Position numbers and translations under genes: made by a program | The notes under the pieces: model-generated | Told to the model about the DNA's origin: nothing | Databases searched by the model: none | The model's input: only the letters and a program-made list of their open reading frames with translations | Shown here: piece by piece, positions 36,988-46,082 of the stretch | Numbering within the stretch: position 1 is the stretch's first letter | How the letters are laid out: each line of letters opens with the position of its first letter | Source: Burkholderia ambifaria | Lineage (GTDB): Bacteria; Pseudomonadota; Gammaproteobacteria; Burkholderiales; Burkholderiaceae | Length of the DNA: 64,000 nucleotides | Assembly (NCBI RefSeq): GCF_001443045.1 | Contig: NZ_LKPJ01000017.1 | Coordinates: 113,491-177,490, forward strand | Direction of reading: 5' to 3'

Positions 36988-37037
36988 TAGTCATGTTACT
37001 GTCACGCCAGTTTCATCGATTGTCACATTATCGTCAT
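36988..37037 (+). promoter_or_regulatory. Pho box array upstream of pstS
   Basis: Five PhoB half-site matches occur at one-turn spacing: TAGTCAT (36988), CTGTCAC (36999), GTTTCAT (37010), TTGTCAC (37020) and TCGTCAT (37031), i.e. steps of 11, 11, 10 and 11 bp. The consensus half-site is CTGTCAT. The array ends 56 bp before the pstS ATG, placing pstSCAB-phoU-phoBR under PhoB control. The rest of the 451-bp gap shows no gene. Confidence 0.85.
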
Positions 37038-37093
37038 GAGGAGCCCCTAACCTTCGCGGTGCCGTAGTCATCCGCTCACACACTGGAGGTCTC

Positions 37094-38128
37094 ATGAAAT
37101 TGATGCAAACCGCGATTGCCGGCCTGGCTGGCGCGCTTTTCGCAGTCGCCGCGCAAGCTGCCGACATCACGGGCGCAGGCAGCACGTTCGCAATGCCGAT
37201 CTATACGAAATGGGCTGCAGACTACCAGCAGTCCGGCGGCGCGAAGGTGAACTACCAGGGCATCGGTTCGTCGGGCGGCCTGAAGCAGATCAATGCGAAG
37301 ACGGTCGATTTTGCCGGTTCGGACGCTCCGCTGAAGGATGACGAACTCGCGAAGGAAGGCCTGTTCCAGTTCCCGACGGTGGTCGGCGGCGTGGTGCCGG
37401 TCGTCAACGTGCCGGGCGTGAAGGCCGGTGAACTGACGCTGTCGGGCCCGGTGCTCGGCGACATCTACCTCGGCAAGATCAAGAAGTGGAACGATCCGGC
37501 GATTGCCGCACTGAACCCGAAGGTCAAGCTGCCGGACACGGACATCGCCGTCGTTCGCCGTGCTGACGGCTCGGGCACGAGCTTCATCTGGACGAACTAC
37601 CTGTCGAAGGTCAACGACGAGTGGAAGTCGAAGGTCGGCGAAGGCACGACGGTCAACTGGCCGACGGGCACGGGCGGCAAGGGCAACGACGGCGTCGCAG
37701 CGTTCGTGCAGCGCCTGCCGGGCGCAGTCGGCTACGTCGAGTGGGCGTACGCGAAGAAGAACAACATGGTCTACACGGCCCTGAAGAACTCGACGGGCAC
37801 GGTGGTCGAGCCGAAGACGGAAACGTTCAAGGCCGCTGCTGCCGGCGCGAACTGGTCGAAGTCGTTCTACCAGATCCTGACGAACCAGCCGGGCAAGGAA
37901 GCATGGCCGGTCGTCGGCGCGACGTTCGTGCTGCTGCACGCGAAGCAGGACAAGCCGGAGCAGGGCGCGGAAACGCTGAAGTTCTTCAGCTGGGCGTTCA
38001 AGAACGGCGAGAAGGCAGCGGACAGCCTCGACTACATCTCGCTGCCGGCGTCGGTCGAGACGGAAATCCGCAAGCAGTGGAAGACGAAGGTCACGGACGC
38101 ATCGGGCAAGCCGGTCGCCGCGGAGTAA
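37094..38128 (+). CDS. pstS: phosphate ABC transporter periplasmic binding protein
   Basis: A 344-residue high-affinity phosphate-binding protein. The signal peptide (1-22) ends AAQA-A, and the mature protein opens DITGAGSTFAMPIYTKWAADY. Phosphate ligands are expected in GAGSTF, the DFAGSDAPL segment and RADGSGTSFIWT, all conserved. GGAGG lies 8 nt before ATG 37094. It is the first gene of the Pho-controlled operon and is separated from pstC by two strong hairpins. Confidence 0.96.
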   Translation: MKLMQTAIAGLAGALFAVAAQAADITGAGSTFAMPIYTKWAADYQQSGGAKVNYQGIGSSGGLKQINAKTVDFAGSDAPLKDDELAKEGLFQFPTVVGGVVPVVNVPGVKAGELTLSGPVLGDIYLGKIKKWNDPAIAALNPKVKLPDTDIAVVRRADGSGTSFIWTNYLSKVNDEWKSKVGEGTTVNWPTGTGGKGNDGVAAFVQRLPGAVGYVEWAYAKKNNMVYTALKNSTGTVVEPKTETFKAAAAGANWSKSFYQILTNQPGKEAWPVVGATFVLLHAKQDKPEQGAETLKFFSWAFKNGEKAADSLDYISLPASVETEIRKQWKTKVTDASGKPVAAE

Positions 38129-38146
38129 GCATTGCAGCGGTTCGCT

Positions 38147-38204
38147 GCCCGGCCGTGCCGGTCGGGCAGTGTGTGCGGTAAGGCCGGGCGTCAAGGCGCC
38201 CGGC
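38147..38204 (+). other. two intercistronic hairpins between pstS and pstC
   Basis: GCCCGGCC/GGTCGGGC (38147-38167, one wobble) and a perfect 8-bp stem GCCGGGCG-TCAAGG-CGCCCGGC (38183-38204) lie in the 94-bp gap. With no T-run they look more like mRNA-stabilising or partial-termination elements that keep PstS abundant than like a terminator. Confidence 0.6.
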
Positions 38205-38222
38205 GATCGAGAACAGGCACCC

Positions 38223-39209
38223 ATGTCTGAAATTTCCTATTCGTCCTCCCGGTCCGCCGACGCCGCGTCGCAACGTGCGCCGAGCCGTCTCGGTGACGTT
38301 CTGTTCGGCGGCCTCGCACGGCTTGCCGCGATCGTGACCCTGCTGCTGCTGGGCGGGATCATCGTTTCCCTGATCATTGCGTCGATGCCGACCATCGAGA
38401 AGTTCGGCCTCGGCTTCCTGTGGCAATCCGAGTGGGATCCGAACTCGGATGTCTACGGCGCACTCGTGCCGATCTACGGCACGCTCGTGACGTCGCTCAT
38501 TGCACTCGTCATCGCGGTGCCGGTCAGTTTCGGCATCGCGCTGTTCCTCACTGAACTGTCCCCCGTGTGGCTGCGCCGCCCGCTCGGCATCGCGATCGAG
38601 CTGCTCGCCGCGATTCCGTCGATCGTGTACGGCATGTGGGGCCTGCTCGTGTTCGCACCGATCTTCGCCGAATACTTCCAGAAGCCGATCGGCCGCATCT
38701 TCAAGGACGTGTGGGTGCTCGGTCCGCTGACGTCCGGGCCGCCGATCGGCATCGGTATCCTCGCGGCTGGCGTGATCCTCGCGATCATGATCATCCCGTA
38801 CATCGCGTCGGTGATGCGCGACGTGTTCGAAGTCACGCCCGTTCTGCTGAAGGAATCGGCGTACGGGATCGGCTGCACGACGTGGGAAGTGATGTGGAAG
38901 GTCGTCCTGCCTTATACGAAGACCGGTGTGATCGGCGGCGTGATGCTCGGCCTCGGCCGCGCGCTCGGCGAAACGATGGCCGTGACCTTCGTGATCGGCA
39001 ACACGAACCTGCTCGACAGCGTGTCGCTGTTCGCGCCGGGCAACAGCATCACGTCGGCGCTCGCGAACGAATTCGCGGAAGCGCAACCGGGCCTGCATAC
39101 GTCCGCGCTGATGGAACTGGGCCTGATCCTGTTCGTGATCACGTTCATCGTGCTGTCCATCTCCAAACTGCTGCTGCTTCGTCTCGAGAAGGGAGAGGGC
39201 AAGAAATGA
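38223..39209 (+). CDS. pstC: phosphate ABC transporter permease PstC
   Basis: A 328-residue inner-membrane permease with six helices. The BPD-type EAA loop reads LKESAYGIGCTTWEVMWKVVLP (about residues 208-229). The N-terminal cytoplasmic tail is Ser-rich. Partner of PstA in the channel of the PstSCAB importer. ATG 38223; a longer frame from 38169 lies in the hairpin region. It overlaps pstA by 4 nt (ATGA). Confidence 0.95.
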   Translation: MSEISYSSSRSADAASQRAPSRLGDVLFGGLARLAAIVTLLLLGGIIVSLIIASMPTIEKFGLGFLWQSEWDPNSDVYGALVPIYGTLVTSLIALVIAVPVSFGIALFLTELSPVWLRRPLGIAIELLAAIPSIVYGMWGLLVFAPIFAEYFQKPIGRIFKDVWVLGPLTSGPPIGIGILAAGVILAIMIIPYIASVMRDVFEVTPVLLKESAYGIGCTTWEVMWKVVLPYTKTGVIGGVMLGLGRALGETMAVTFVIGNTNLLDSVSLFAPGNSITSALANEFAEAQPGLHTSALMELGLILFVITFIVLSISKLLLLRLEKGEGKK

Positions 39210-40099
39210 GCGAGTCCATCATGAATTTCCCGGGGCCGAACGGCGCCGCGCTCGACGCGATGCGCAACCGCCTGCAACGCAAGCGCAAGGTCACCAACGC
39301 GATCGCGCTGACCGCGTCGCTCGGTGCGATGGCATTCGGCCTGCTGTGGCTTGTGTGGATTCTCTACACGACGGTGCATCTCGGCATCGGCGGCCTGTCG
39401 CTGCAACTGTTCACCGAGTCGACGCCGGCACCGAACACGGAAGGCGGCGGTCTGGCCAACGCGATCGTCGGCAGCCTGCTGCTGTGCGGTTTCGGCACGC
39501 TGGTCGGCACGCCGATCGGCATCCTCGCGGGCGTCTATCTCGCGGAATACGGCCAGAAGAACCTGCTCGCGAGCACGATCCGCTTCATCAACGACATCCT
39601 GCTGTCGGCGCCGTCGATCGTCATCGGCCTGTTCGTATACGCGATCGTCGTCGCGAAGTCGGGCCGCTTCTCGGGCTGGGCCGGCGTGATCGCACTCGCG
39701 CTGCTGCAGATTCCGATCGTGATCCGCACGACCGAGAACATGCTGAAGCTCGTGCCGAACGCGCTGCGCGAAGCGGCCGTCGCGCTCGGCACGCCGAAGT
39801 GGCGCATGGTGATGAAGATCACGCTGCGCGCATCGGTCGGCGGGATCGTGACGGGCGTGCTGCTCGCGGTCGCGCGGATTGCCGGCGAAACGGCGCCGCT
39901 GCTGTTCACCGCGCTGTCGAACCAGTTCTTCTCGTGGGACATGAGCCAGCCGATGGCGAACCTGCCCGTCACGATCTACAAGTTCGCGATGAGCCCGTTC
40001 GCGGAATGGCAGTCGCTCGCATGGGCGGGCGTGTTCCTGATTACGCTCGGGGTGCTCGGACTCAACGTCCTGGCGCGCTCGATCTTCTCGAAAAAGTAA
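39206..40099 (+). CDS. pstA: phosphate ABC transporter permease PstA
   Basis: A 297-residue permease with six helices. The EAA loop is LREAAVALGTPKWRMVMKITL (split: LREAAVALGTPKW, RMVMKITL) and a second landmark is GGGLANAIVGSLLLCG. It pairs with PstC. The start codon overlaps the pstC stop, and GGGAGAGGGC provides the Shine-Dalgarno. pstB follows after 15 bp. Confidence 0.95.
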   Translation: MSESIMNFPGPNGAALDAMRNRLQRKRKVTNAIALTASLGAMAFGLLWLVWILYTTVHLGIGGLSLQLFTESTPAPNTEGGGLANAIVGSLLLCGFGTLVGTPIGILAGVYLAEYGQKNLLASTIRFINDILLSAPSIVIGLFVYAIVVAKSGRFSGWAGVIALALLQIPIVIRTTENMLKLVPNALREAAVALGTPKWRMVMKITLRASVGGIVTGVLLAVARIAGETAPLLFTALSNQFFSWDMSQPMANLPVTIYKFAMSPFAEWQSLAWAGVFLITLGVLGLNVLARSIFSKK

Positions 40100-40114
40100 C
40101 GGCGGAGCAATCCG

Positions 40115-40963
40115 ATGAATATGGCAGAAAGCCACCTGAATCCCGTCGAGCGCACCGCTGCGCCCGCCGGCACGCAAGATGCGGCGCATGGTCGTCCGCT
40201 GGCGCCGCTGAACGCGAAGATCGAGGTCAACAACCTCAACTTCTTCTACAACAAGTTCCACGCGTTGAAGAACATCAACCTGCGCATTCCCGAAGGGAAG
40301 GTGACGGCGTTCATCGGCCCGTCGGGCTGCGGCAAGTCGACGCTCCTGCGTACGTTCAACAAGATGTACGCGCTCTATCCGGAGCAGCGCGCCGAGGGCG
40401 AAATCCTGATGGACGGCGAGAACCTGCTGACCACCAAGCGCGACATCTCGCTGCTGCGTGCGCGAATCGGCATGGTGTTCCAGAAGCCGACCCCGTTCCC
40501 GATGTCGATCTACGACAACATCGCGTTCGGCGTGAAGATGTTCGAAAAGCTCACGCGCTCGGAGATGGACGACCGAGTCGAGTGGGCGCTGACGAAGGCC
40601 GCGCTGTGGAACGAAGTGAAGGACAAGCTGAACCAGAGCGGCTACGGGCTGTCCGGCGGCCAGCAGCAGCGTCTGTGCATTGCGCGCGGCATCGCGATCC
40701 GTCCGGAAGTGCTGCTGCTCGACGAGCCGTGCTCGGCGCTCGACCCGATCTCGACCGGCCGCATCGAGGAACTGATCGCGGAGCTGAAGAGCGACTACAC
40801 GGTCGTGATCGTCACGCACAACATGCAGCAGGCCGCGCGCTGCTCGGACTTCACGGCCTACATGTACCTGGGCGAGTTGATCGAATTCGGCGAAACCGAA
40901 AAGATCTTCATCAAGCCGGTGCGCAAGGAAACGGAAGACTACATCACCGGCCGTTTCGGCTGA
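40115..40963 (+). CDS. pstB: phosphate ABC transporter ATPase PstB
   Basis: A 282-residue ATPase that energises phosphate import. Walker A is GPSGCGKST (about residues 69-77), the signature LSGGQQQRL near 179, Walker B VLLLDEPCSALDP and the H-loop VTHNMQQA. The typical 250-residue core is preceded by about 35 extra residues. It carries the KPTPFPMSIYDNIAFG motif of PstB. phoU follows after 18 bp. Confidence 0.96.
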   Translation: MNMAESHLNPVERTAAPAGTQDAAHGRPLAPLNAKIEVNNLNFFYNKFHALKNINLRIPEGKVTAFIGPSGCGKSTLLRTFNKMYALYPEQRAEGEILMDGENLLTTKRDISLLRARIGMVFQKPTPFPMSIYDNIAFGVKMFEKLTRSEMDDRVEWALTKAALWNEVKDKLNQSGYGLSGGQQQRLCIARGIAIRPEVLLLDEPCSALDPISTGRIEELIAELKSDYTVVIVTHNMQQAARCSDFTAYMYLGELIEFGETEKIFIKPVRKETEDYITGRFG

Positions 40964-40981
40964 TGACGGAGAACAACAACC

Positions 40982-41686
40982 ATGTCGGATAAACATCTGT
41001 CGAGCCAGTTCGACGCGGACCTGAATGCCGTGTCGTCGAAAGTGCTGGAAATGGGCGGACTCGTCGAGTCGCAGATCGTCGGCGCGATGCATGCGCTGAA
41101 CGAATTCGACCGCGAGACGGCCGAGAGGGTGATCGCGGCCGAGGAAACGCTGAACGCGATGGAAGTCGACATCGACCAGGAGTGCGGCAACATCATCGCG
41201 CGGAGGCAGCCTGCCGCGCGCGACCTGCGTCTTCTGATGTCGATTTCGAAAACGATTACGAACCTCGAGCGCGCCGGCGACGAAGCCGAGAAGATCGCGA
41301 AGCGCGTGCGCCGCCTGATCGACGAGCCTGCCGCGCGCGCGGTGAACATCGCCGAGATCAAGATATCGGGCGAGATGGCCGTGACGATCCTGCGCCGCGC
41401 GCTCGACGCGTTCGCGCGCCTCGATACGGTGGCTGCCGCGCAGATCGTCAAGGACGACAAGGAAATCGATCAGGAATTCCGCGCGTTCGTGCGCAAGCTC
41501 GTGTCGTACATGCAGGAAGATCCGCGCACGATCTCGGTCGGTCTCGAATACTTGTTCATCGCGAAGGCGATCGAACGGATCGGCGACCACGCGAAGAACA
41601 TCGCGGAGTTCATCATCTACATCGTGAAGGGCACGGACGTGCGGCACCAGCCGCGCGACACGCTCGACCGCGAAGCCAACAGTTAA
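40982..41686 (+). CDS. phoU: phosphate signalling protein PhoU
   Basis: A 234-residue all-helical protein of two PhoU repeats (about 12-110 and 115-215). The metal-binding E(D)xxxD patterns are visible as EVDIDQECGNIIA and DDKEIDQEFRAF. It links PstSCAB to PhoR to repress the Pho regulon in phosphate excess and is involved in persistence in other bacteria. Operon position between pstB and phoB is classical. Confidence 0.95.
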   Translation: MSDKHLSSQFDADLNAVSSKVLEMGGLVESQIVGAMHALNEFDRETAERVIAAEETLNAMEVDIDQECGNIIARRQPAARDLRLLMSISKTITNLERAGDEAEKIAKRVRRLIDEPAARAVNIAEIKISGEMAVTILRRALDAFARLDTVAAAQIVKDDKEIDQEFRAFVRKLVSYMQEDPRTISVGLEYLFIAKAIERIGDHAKNIAEFIIYIVKGTDVRHQPRDTLDREANS

Positions 41687-41719
41687 CGCGACCACGCACA
41701 GGAAAAGAAAGAGGTGCCG

Positions 41720-42421
41720 ATGCCCAGCAACATTCTCGTCGTTGAAGATGAGCCCGCGATTTCCGAACTGATCTCGGTGAATCTCCAGCATGCCGGTCAC
41801 TGCCCGATCCGCGCGTACAACGCGGAGCAGGCGCAGAACCTGATCAGCGATGTGCTGCCCGATCTCGTGCTGCTCGACTGGATGCTGCCGGGCAAGTCCG
41901 GTATCGCGTTCGCGCGCGACCTGCGCAACAACGAACGGACCAAGCACATCCCGATCATCATGCTGACCGCGCGTGGCGACGAGCAGGACAAGGTGCTCGG
42001 CCTCGAGATCGGTGCGGACGACTACGTGACGAAGCCGTTCTCGCCGAAGGAACTGATGGCGCGCATCAAGGCCGTGCTGCGCCGCCGCGCGCCGCAACTG
42101 ACCGAGGACGTCGTGTCGATCAACGGGCTGCGCCTCGATCCGGCCACGCACCGGGTCGCCGCACATGGCGACGGCAGCGAGATCAAGCTCGATCTCGGCC
42201 CGACCGAATTCCGCCTGCTGCATTTCTTCATGACGCACCCGGAGCGCGTGCACAGCCGCACGCAACTGCTCGATCAGGTCTGGGGCGATCACGTGTTCGT
42301 CGAAGAGCGCACCGTCGACGTGCACATCAAACGATTGCGCGCGGCCTTGAAACCGGCTGGCTGCGATGCGATGATCGAGACCGTGCGCGGCAGCGGCTAC
42401 CGGCTCGCCAAGCACGCGTAA
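41720..42421 (+). CDS. phoB: phosphate regulon response regulator PhoB
   Basis: A 233-residue OmpR-family regulator. The receiver (1-120) has the phospho-acceptor Asp53 in LLDWMLPG, acidic residues in VVEDEP, and the Thr/Lys switch positions in MLTARGDE and TKPFSPKEL. The winged-helix domain (about 130-230) ends VEERTVDVHIKRLRAAL and GSGYRLA. It should bind the Pho boxes found before pstS and ppk1. ATG 41720 is preferred over the GTG two codons upstream. Confidence 0.96.
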   Translation: MPSNILVVEDEPAISELISVNLQHAGHCPIRAYNAEQAQNLISDVLPDLVLLDWMLPGKSGIAFARDLRNNERTKHIPIIMLTARGDEQDKVLGLEIGADDYVTKPFSPKELMARIKAVLRRRAPQLTEDVVSINGLRLDPATHRVAAHGDGSEIKLDLGPTEFRLLHFFMTHPERVHSRTQLLDQVWGDHVFVEERTVDVHIKRLRAALKPAGCDAMIETVRGSGYRLAKHA

Positions 42422-42478
42422 CGTATCCGGGCATGCCGTGTGCCACGGCATGCCGTTCATTCTTTCGGGCGCTGAATC

Positions 42479-43798
42479 ATGAACATCATCTGGGCGCGCT
42501 TTCTCGTGTCGCTCGTGCTGCTCGTGCTGATCAGCGTATTGGTCGGCGTGTTCGCCGGCCCGATCGCGGCCCTCGGGTTCGCGGTCGTGATGCTGGTCGC
42601 GCAGGGCTTCTTCAGTACCTTCCATACGCAACGCCTGTGGCGCCTGCTCGATGCGCCCGTCTACGGCGAGGTGCCGAGCGCACCCGGCATCTGGGGCGAA
42701 ATCTACTATCGGCTGCACAAGCTCGCGAAGCAGTGGCACGCGCAGGTGCGGCAGGTCGAGCAGCAGCATTCGCGCTTCATCCAGGCGATCCAGGCGTCGC
42801 CGAACGGCGTCGCGATGCTCGACGATCATGACCAGATCGAGTGGTGCAACGCGATCGCCGAGGTGCACTTCGGCCTCGATGCGAAACGCGACCTGCGCCA
42901 GCACATCACGAACCTGGTGCGTCATCCGGATTTCGTCCGCTACCTGAACGCGCAGCATTACGACGAGACGCTCGTGATGCGCGGGATGGGCGGCTCGCGG
43001 CAGAACGTGCTGGAAGTGCAGGTGTTTCCGTACGGCGAGAACCGCAAGCTGCTGCTTACGCAGGACATCACGGAGCTCGAGCGGACCGACGCGATGCGGC
43101 GCGACTTCGTCGCGAACGTGTCGCACGAACTGAAGACGCCGCTCACCGTACTGTCGGGCTTTCTCGAGACGATGCGCGAACTGCCGCTGAACGAAGAGGA
43201 TCGCGCGCGCTATCTCGAGATGATGGAGCAGCAGGCGTCGCGGATGCGGCACATCGTCACCGACCTGCTGGTGCTCGCGAAGCTCGAGGGCGAAAGCAAG
43301 CCGCCGATGGATCACGCAATCGACATGCGTGCCGTGTTCGACCATCTGAAGGAGGATGCGCAGACGCTGTCGAACGGGCATCACGAGATCGCGTTTACGA
43401 TCGACGAGACGCTCGGCGTCACGGGCGCACAGACCGAAGTGTTCAGCGCATTCGCGAATCTCGTCACCAACGCGATCCGCTATACGCCGGACGGCGGCAA
43501 GATCGTCGTGTCGTGGCGGCGCGAGGGGGCACAGGGCGTGTTCTCCGTCACTGACAGCGGCTTCGGCATTCCGGCCGCCGACCTGCCGCGGCTGACCGAG
43601 CGCTTCTACCGCGTCGACCGCAGCCGTTCGCGCGACACGGGCGGCACGGGGCTCGGTCTTGCGATCGTCAAGCACGTGCTGCAGCGGCACGACTCGCACC
43701 TGTACGTGCAGAGCGAGGAAGGGCGCGGCAGCACGTTCACCGCGCGGTTCCCGGCGTCGCGGATCATCGCGATCAGGCCGGCTGCGTTCGAGGCGTGA
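42479..43798 (+). CDS. phoR: phosphate regulon sensor kinase PhoR
   Basis: A 439-residue histidine kinase. Two N-terminal helices (about 6-24 and 26-47) are separated by almost no periplasmic loop, as expected for a sensor that reads the Pst complex. A PAS domain (about 95-200) is followed by the H-box FVANVSHELKTPL with His216, then N, G1 (DSGFGIP) and G2 (GTGLGLAIVKH) boxes. Last gene of the pst-pho operon; a terminator follows. Confidence 0.95.
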   Translation: MNIIWARFLVSLVLLVLISVLVGVFAGPIAALGFAVVMLVAQGFFSTFHTQRLWRLLDAPVYGEVPSAPGIWGEIYYRLHKLAKQWHAQVRQVEQQHSRFIQAIQASPNGVAMLDDHDQIEWCNAIAEVHFGLDAKRDLRQHITNLVRHPDFVRYLNAQHYDETLVMRGMGGSRQNVLEVQVFPYGENRKLLLTQDITELERTDAMRRDFVANVSHELKTPLTVLSGFLETMRELPLNEEDRARYLEMMEQQASRMRHIVTDLLVLAKLEGESKPPMDHAIDMRAVFDHLKEDAQTLSNGHHEIAFTIDETLGVTGAQTEVFSAFANLVTNAIRYTPDGGKIVVSWRREGAQGVFSVTDSGFGIPAADLPRLTERFYRVDRSRSRDTGGTGLGLAIVKHVLQRHDSHLYVQSEEGRGSTFTARFPASRIIAIRPAAFEA

Positions 43799-43827
43799 GC
43801 GTATGAGCGTATGAGCGTATGAGCGCG
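43796..43827 (+). repeat. 8-bp tandem repeat overlapping the phoR stop codon
   Basis: TGAGCGTA is repeated three times perfectly, plus a fourth copy TGAGCGCG. The first TGA is the phoR stop codon itself. Such arrays can change copy number by slippage but here would leave the coding sequence unchanged. Confidence 0.8.
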
Positions 43828-43867
43828 TGATGCGGATGGGGCGCCTCACGTCGGCCCCCCCGGAAAC

Positions 43868-43899
43868 AAAAAAGCACAGCCCGAGGGCTGTGCTTTTTT
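43868..43899. terminator. bidirectional terminator between phoR and ppk1
   Basis: A perfect 15-bp inverted repeat (43868-43882 with 43885-43899) begins with six A and ends with six T, so it works for both convergent operons. Confidence 0.92.
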
Positions 43900-43937
43900 G
43901 TTTGTTGCCGCGGCGCGTGAAACCGCGTGCCGTGTGC

Positions 43938-46001
43938 CTACGAACAGAACTTCGCAAGCAGCCCGAGTTGAGCGTTGCGGATCGTCTTGCCCGCGCGACG
44001 CCGGCGGTAGTGGCCGTCGCTGTGCATCTGCCATGCCGACTGGTTGTCGCCGAGGCAGACCGACAACCCTTCTGCGATCACGCGGCGCTTCAGCTTGCGC
44101 TCGCGGACCGGGAACGCGACTTCGACGCGGCGGAACAGGTTGCGGTCCATCCAGTCGGCACTCGACAGATAGACGTCCTCGGCACCGCCCGCGTGGAAAT
44201 AGTAGATGCGGTGGTGTTCGAGGAAGCGGCCGACGATCGAGCGCACCGTGATGTTTTCGGACAGCCCCGGCACGCCCGGCTTCAGCGCGCACACGCCGCG
44301 CACGATCAGGTCAACCTTGACGCCGGCCTGCGACGCTTCGTACAGCGCGGCGATCACCGACGGCTCCAGCAGCGCGTTCATCTTCGCGACAATGCGTGCG
44401 CGCTTGCCGGCTCGTGCATTGTCGATCTCCGCGCGGATCGATTCGATGATGCGCGGATGCAGCGTGAACGGCGACTGCCACAGCTCGTGCAGCGTGAGCT
44501 CGCCGCCGATCCCGGTCAGTTGCTGGAAGACGTGGTGGACGTCCTCGCAGATCTTCTGGTCGGCCGTCATCAGCCCGAAGTCGGTATAGAGGCGGGCGGT
44601 GCGCGGGTGATAGTTGCCGGTGCCGAGGTGCACGTAGCGTCGCAGCGTCGCCTTGCCGCCCTGCACGACGCGGCGCACGATCAGCATCATCTTCGCGTGG
44701 CACTTGTGACCGACCACGCCGTACACGACATGCGCACCCACGGCTTCGAGTTGCGACGCCCAGTTGATGTTGGTTTCCTCGTCGAAGCGCGCGAGCAGCT
44801 CGACGACGACGGTCACTTCCTTGCCGTTGCGCGCGGCTTCCATCAGCGCGTCCATCAGCGGCGAATCGGTGCCGGTCCGGTAGATCGTCTGCTTGATCGC
44901 GACGACGCTTGGGTCCTTCGCGGCCTGCTGAAGCAGTTCGAGCACCGGCTGGAAACTTTCGTACGGATGGTGCAGCAGGATGTCGCCGTCGTCGATCGCG
45001 TCGAACATCGTCGGCGCGTTGGCGATCGCGGGCGGGATCGACGCGGCGAACGGCGCGAACTTCAGGTCCGGGCGGTCGACGAGATCGGGGATCTGCATCA
45101 GTCGCACGAGATTCACGGAGCCGGACACGCGATAGCAGTCCTTCTCGCCGAGCAGGCTTTCCTCGAGCAGGCGGCGCACGATATGTGCCGGCGTGTCGGC
45201 CGACACTTCGAGCCGCACCGCGTTGCCGAGGTGGCGCGCGGGTAGTTCGCCCTGCAGCGCGACGCGCAGGTTGGTGATTTCGTCCTCGTCGACGAACAGT
45301 TCGCTGTTGCGCGTGATGCGGAACTGGTTACAGCTCTTCACGACGAGTTGCGGGAACAGTTCGCCGACGAAGCGCTGCATGAACGAGCTGAGCAGCACGA
45401 AGCCGTGCTCGAAGCCCGACAGCGCCTGTGGCATGCGCACGACGCGCGGCAGCGCGCGCGGCGCCTGAACGATACCCATCACCGCCTGGCGGCCGAACGC
45501 GTCGCGGCCTTCGAGCTCGACGACGAAATTCAGGCTCTTGTTCAGCACGCGCGGGAACGGGTGCGCGGGATCGAGGCCGATCGGCGTCAGCACCGGCAGC
45601 AGTTCGTCGAGGAAGTAACGGCGCGCCCATTCGAGCTGCTCGTCGTTCCACGTGTCGCTCGCGTGGAAGTAGATGCCTTCCTGTTCGAGCGCGGGCAGCA
45701 CGGTTTCGTGCAGCATCGTGTACTGGCGGTGCACGAGCCGTTGTGCGCGCTCGACGACGAGATCGTAAGCGTGCTGTAACGACATGCCGTCAGGCGTCAG
45801 TGCGCCGGGGTTGTCGCGGATCTGTTCCTGAAGGCCGGCCATCCGGACTTCGAAGAACTCGTCGAGATTGCTGCTGGTGATGCAGATGAAGCGCAACCGC
45901 TCGAGCAGCGGAATCTGCGGGTCAGCCGCCTGGGCCAGCACGCGCTCGTTGAAACCGAGGATGCCGAGTTCACGATTGAGAAGCGGATAACGGACGGACA
46001 T
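43938..46001 (-). CDS. ppk1: polyphosphate kinase
   Basis: A 687-residue PPK1 that reversibly makes polyphosphate from ATP. The N-domain starts LLNRELGILGFNERVLAQA. The catalytic domain has LHHPYESFQPV, KQTIYRTGTDSP and the autophosphorylated His region VVGHKCHAKMMLIVRR; a second HKD-like segment YVHLGTGNYHPRTARLYTDFGL is also conserved. ATG 46001 yields normal length; the frame stays open far upstream without homology and across ppx on the other strand. Divergent from ppx, with a Pho-box-like array upstream. Confidence 0.95.
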   Translation of the reverse strand: MSVRYPLLNRELGILGFNERVLAQAADPQIPLLERLRFICITSSNLDEFFEVRMAGLQEQIRDNPGALTPDGMSLQHAYDLVVERAQRLVHRQYTMLHETVLPALEQEGIYFHASDTWNDEQLEWARRYFLDELLPVLTPIGLDPAHPFPRVLNKSLNFVVELEGRDAFGRQAVMGIVQAPRALPRVVRMPQALSGFEHGFVLLSSFMQRFVGELFPQLVVKSCNQFRITRNSELFVDEDEITNLRVALQGELPARHLGNAVRLEVSADTPAHIVRRLLEESLLGEKDCYRVSGSVNLVRLMQIPDLVDRPDLKFAPFAASIPPAIANAPTMFDAIDDGDILLHHPYESFQPVLELLQQAAKDPSVVAIKQTIYRTGTDSPLMDALMEAARNGKEVTVVVELLARFDEETNINWASQLEAVGAHVVYGVVGHKCHAKMMLIVRRVVQGGKATLRRYVHLGTGNYHPRTARLYTDFGLMTADQKICEDVHHVFQQLTGIGGELTLHELWQSPFTLHPRIIESIRAEIDNARAGKRARIVAKMNALLEPSVIAALYEASQAGVKVDLIVRGVCALKPGVPGLSENITVRSIVGRFLEHHRIYYFHAGGAEDVYLSSADWMDRNLFRRVEVAFPVRERKLKRRVIAEGLSVCLGDNQSAWQMHSDGHYRRRRAGKTIRNAQLGLLAKFCS

Positions 46002-46053
46002 CGGCAGAGTAGGGGGTAATTCGGGCGATGATTCGAAAGGATGCTCGGAAACT

Positions 46054-46082
46054 CTCACGGTACGATGACGTGCTGATGACGA
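46054..46082 (-). promoter_or_regulatory. Pho-box-like array upstream of ppk1
   Basis: Read on the minus strand: TCGTCAT (46076-46082), ACGTCAT (46065-46071) and CCGTGAG (46054-46060), at exact 11-bp steps. The first half-site is identical to one in the pstS array. It ends about 52 bp before the ppk1 start, matching the 56 bp seen at pstS. Confidence 0.65.

Noticed and set aside
38912..43957. A 1681-codon open frame on the minus strand across pstC-pstA-pstB-phoU-phoB-phoR
   Set aside because: It is antisense to seven well-supported genes and its translation is Arg/His/Asp-rich without domains; long antisense frames are expected at this GC content.
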